NCBI RefSeq assembly: GCF_000971985.1
Contig: NZ_KQ040799.1
Span: 310,001-374,000, forward strand
Direction of reading: 5' to 3'
From: Paenibacillus dauci
GTDB lineage: Bacteria > Bacillota > Bacilli > Paenibacillales > Paenibacillaceae
Length of the DNA: 64,000 bases
Positions 62,515 through 64,000 of this stretch are shown here, piece by piece (position 1 is the stretch's first letter; every line of letters begins with the position of its first letter). The notes under the pieces were generated by a model that was given only the letters and a program-made list of their open reading frames with translations, was not told where the DNA came from and did no database searches. The position numbers and the translations under genes were made by a program.

Positions 62515-64000
62515 ATACTATTGCCCTGTTCGGCAATCCCAATACCGGCAAAACTTCTCTCTTCAACAAACTGACTCGTTCGTATGCGAGTGTAGGCAAT
62601 TGGGCTGGAGTCACGGTAGAGAAAAAGGTAGGTACCCTGCGCGACAGATCCGCCTTGTTGGTTGATCTGCCCGGTGCCTATTCGCTGCATCCACTCTCGC
62701 TAGACGAAGGTGTGACTTCGCGCTTCCTGATCGATGAGCCACCTGCAAGCCTGATCAATATCGTGGATGCTTCGCAGCTGGAGCGTAATCTGTATCTCAC
62801 TGTGCAGCTGTTGGAATACGGCTGTCCCATGGTCATTGGCCTGAATATGATCGATGTAGCACGCGGCCGGGGAATACTCATCAATGAGCAGCTGCTGGCT
62901 GCAGAACTGGGTGTTCCGGTTCTTCCCATTATTGCCCGCTCCGGGCAAGGTACACGTGCCTTACTACAGCAGCTGACTGATCTTCCTTCCCTCCATGATG
63001 GAGCCAAAGCGTCTTTCCGACTGGATTATGGGTCTATCATCGAAAATACGGCGCTGACGCTCGCTGAAGCGATCCAGGCTGCGCTGCCAGAACGTGCACC
63101 ACAGTATGCACGCTGGGTAGCGCTACAGCTTATAGAAGGTAATCCGGTAGTGGAACAGTACGCCTATTCCCTACTGCCACCCGAATGGATCCGGCAGCAA
63201 TTGGAACTGTGTAGTACACGTCTGACTGCAGATAATGAAGAATCTACGCCTGCAGAACATCTGCGCCGAATCCGCACACAGTGGATCACTCATCTGTACA
63301 ATCTGGCAGCAGACCATAGCCGCTCTGGCAACCGGACACTTACCGAGAAGGTCGATGCCGTATTCACCCACCCGCTGTTCGGTATTCCCATCTTTCTGTT
63401 GATGATGTTTGCCATTTTCAAATTAACCTTTGACTGGGCAGGCAATCTACTGGCTGACCAGATCGATGCGCTGATAGCCGGTCCGATTAGCAGTGGTGCC
63501 ACTTCCCTCCTCCAGCTGCTCGGTGCTTCGGCATTTACACAAGGGTTGATCGTTGACGGAATTATTGCCGGTGTAGGCGGAGTTCTCGTATTCATGCCGC
63601 AGATTGCGATCTTGTTCCTGATGATCTCGCTGGTCGAAGACTCGGGTTATATGGCTCGGATCACCCTGCTGATGGACCGGATGATGGAATATGTCGGCTT
63701 GAATGGTAAAGCCTTTATCCCGTTTATTATTGGGTTTGGCTGCAATGTTCCTGCAGTAATGGCTGCGCGTGCAATTGAACAACGACGGGAGCGTCTATTG
63801 ACTATTCTGCTCGTACCGTTAATGTCCTGTTCTGCACGGCTGCCAGTCTATACGCTGTTTGCCGGAGTATTTTTCGCACGCCATCAGGCGGTGGTCGTTA
63901 TGATTCTGTATCTACTTGGTATGGTCGTCGCGCTGGGACTGGCGAGACTTCTATCGAACAGCCCGCTATTTGCCAGGGAAAAGTCATTTTTTCTGGTGGA
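62511..64000 (+). CDS. feoB: FeoB ferrous iron transporter (partial, right end off-window)
   Basis: At least 496 residues are present; the frame is open at the right edge. The N-terminal G domain has G1 'GNPNTGKTS' at 8-16, G3 'DLPGAYSL' and G4 'NMID'. A helical spacer domain follows, then the membrane core begins 'THPLFGIPIFLLMMFAIFKL' with 'LVEDSGYMARITLLMDRMME' and 'FGCNVPAVMAARAIE', which include the conserved Gate motifs with a Cys. It imports Fe2+ powered or gated by GTP. FeoB proteins are usually about 650-770 residues, so 150-270 are missing. It is coupled to feoA and under the same Fur box. Confidence 0.95.
   Translation, partial: MNTIALFGNPNTGKTSLFNKLTRSYASVGNWAGVTVEKKVGTLRDRSALLVDLPGAYSLHPLSLDEGVTSRFLIDEPPASLINIVDASQLERNLYLTVQLLEYGCPMVIGLNMIDVARGRGILINEQLLAAELGVPVLPIIARSGQGTRALLQQLTDLPSLHDGAKASFRLDYGSIIENTALTLAEAIQAALPERAPQYARWVALQLIEGNPVVEQYAYSLLPPEWIRQQLELCSTRLTADNEESTPAEHLRRIRTQWITHLYNLAADHSRSGNRTLTEKVDAVFTHPLFGIPIFLLMMFAIFKLTFDWAGNLLADQIDALIAGPISSGATSLLQLLGASAFTQGLIVDGIIAGVGGVLVFMPQIAILFLMISLVEDSGYMARITLLMDRMMEYVGLNGKAFIPFIIGFGCNVPAVMAARAIEQRRERLLTILLVPLMSCSARLPVYTLFAGVFFARHQAVVVMILYLLGMVVALGLARLLSNSPLFAREKSFFLV

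Noticed and set aside
1-64000. CRISPR array, tRNA or rRNA genes, transposase genes
   Set aside because: No regularly spaced repeats, cloverleaf-type sequence, rRNA-like stretch or transposase frame was seen on reading both strands; a covariance-model scan would be the decisive test.

Overview
The window looks like chromosome from a Gram-positive, spore-former-type Firmicute, most likely Paenibacillus or a close relative. The evidence is strong AGGAGG-type ribosome binding sites, frequent GTG/TTG starts, many hairpin-plus-T terminators, a YcnI/CopCD copper locus, Fur 7-1-7 boxes and the style of the proteins. No rRNA, tRNA, CRISPR array or complete insertion sequence was seen.

Layout. 0-5.8 kb: a minus-strand EamA exporter and purine nucleoside phosphorylase, a ROK regulator, and a divergent old-yellow-enzyme/TetR pair. 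5.9-13.4 kb (locus A): a tightly coupled minus-strand triad of a TerB-N/TerB-C protein, a BrxD-like P-loop ATPase and an Lhr/BrxHI-like helicase. 13.6-15.5 kb: an FAD monooxygenase. 15.6-34.1 kb (locus B): a large divergent cluster. Its minus arm encodes a secreted/anchored vWA protein, a tubulin-like GTPase, a large unknown companion, a polytopic vWA protein, a beta-rich protein, a zinc-ribbon double-GTPase-family protein and a GAP1-type protein. Its plus arm encodes three membrane proteins. 34.2-40.5 kb: an abgT-abgA-regulator-membrane protein-abgB operon for uptake and cleavage of p-aminobenzoyl-glutamate-like compounds. 40.8-45.1 kb: a histidine kinase, response regulator, CopCD and YcnI copper operon. 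45.1-64 kb: a Fur-box-controlled micro-ORF, AraC/iron alcohol dehydrogenase, glutathione peroxidase, a formate/nitrite channel, a DUF420 protein, a small GNAT, a chemoreceptor, a multi-PAS hybrid kinase coupled to an epimerase, an aldo/keto reductase operon, a membrane protein with a Ser/Asp tail, and feoAB, cut by the right edge.

How they work together. Locus B is the best candidate for a poorly described system. Predicted topology puts the NTPase parts (tubulin-like protein, GTPase, GAP1 N-terminal domain) in the cytoplasm. It puts two metal-binding vWA domains, a Ser/Thr/Gly tail and a long helical domain outside the membrane. That suggests a nucleotide-driven trans-envelope sensing or defence apparatus. 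Locus A, about 2 kb away, has the same flavour (stress/antiviral helicase-ATPase-TerB), so the two may form one defence/stress neighbourhood. The rest is metabolic and regulatory. Iron control is visible directly as Fur boxes at feoA and at a 51-codon ORF.

Limits: family assignments come from reading motifs by eye, without searches. Residue positions are approximate unless they are short motif counts near the N-terminus.
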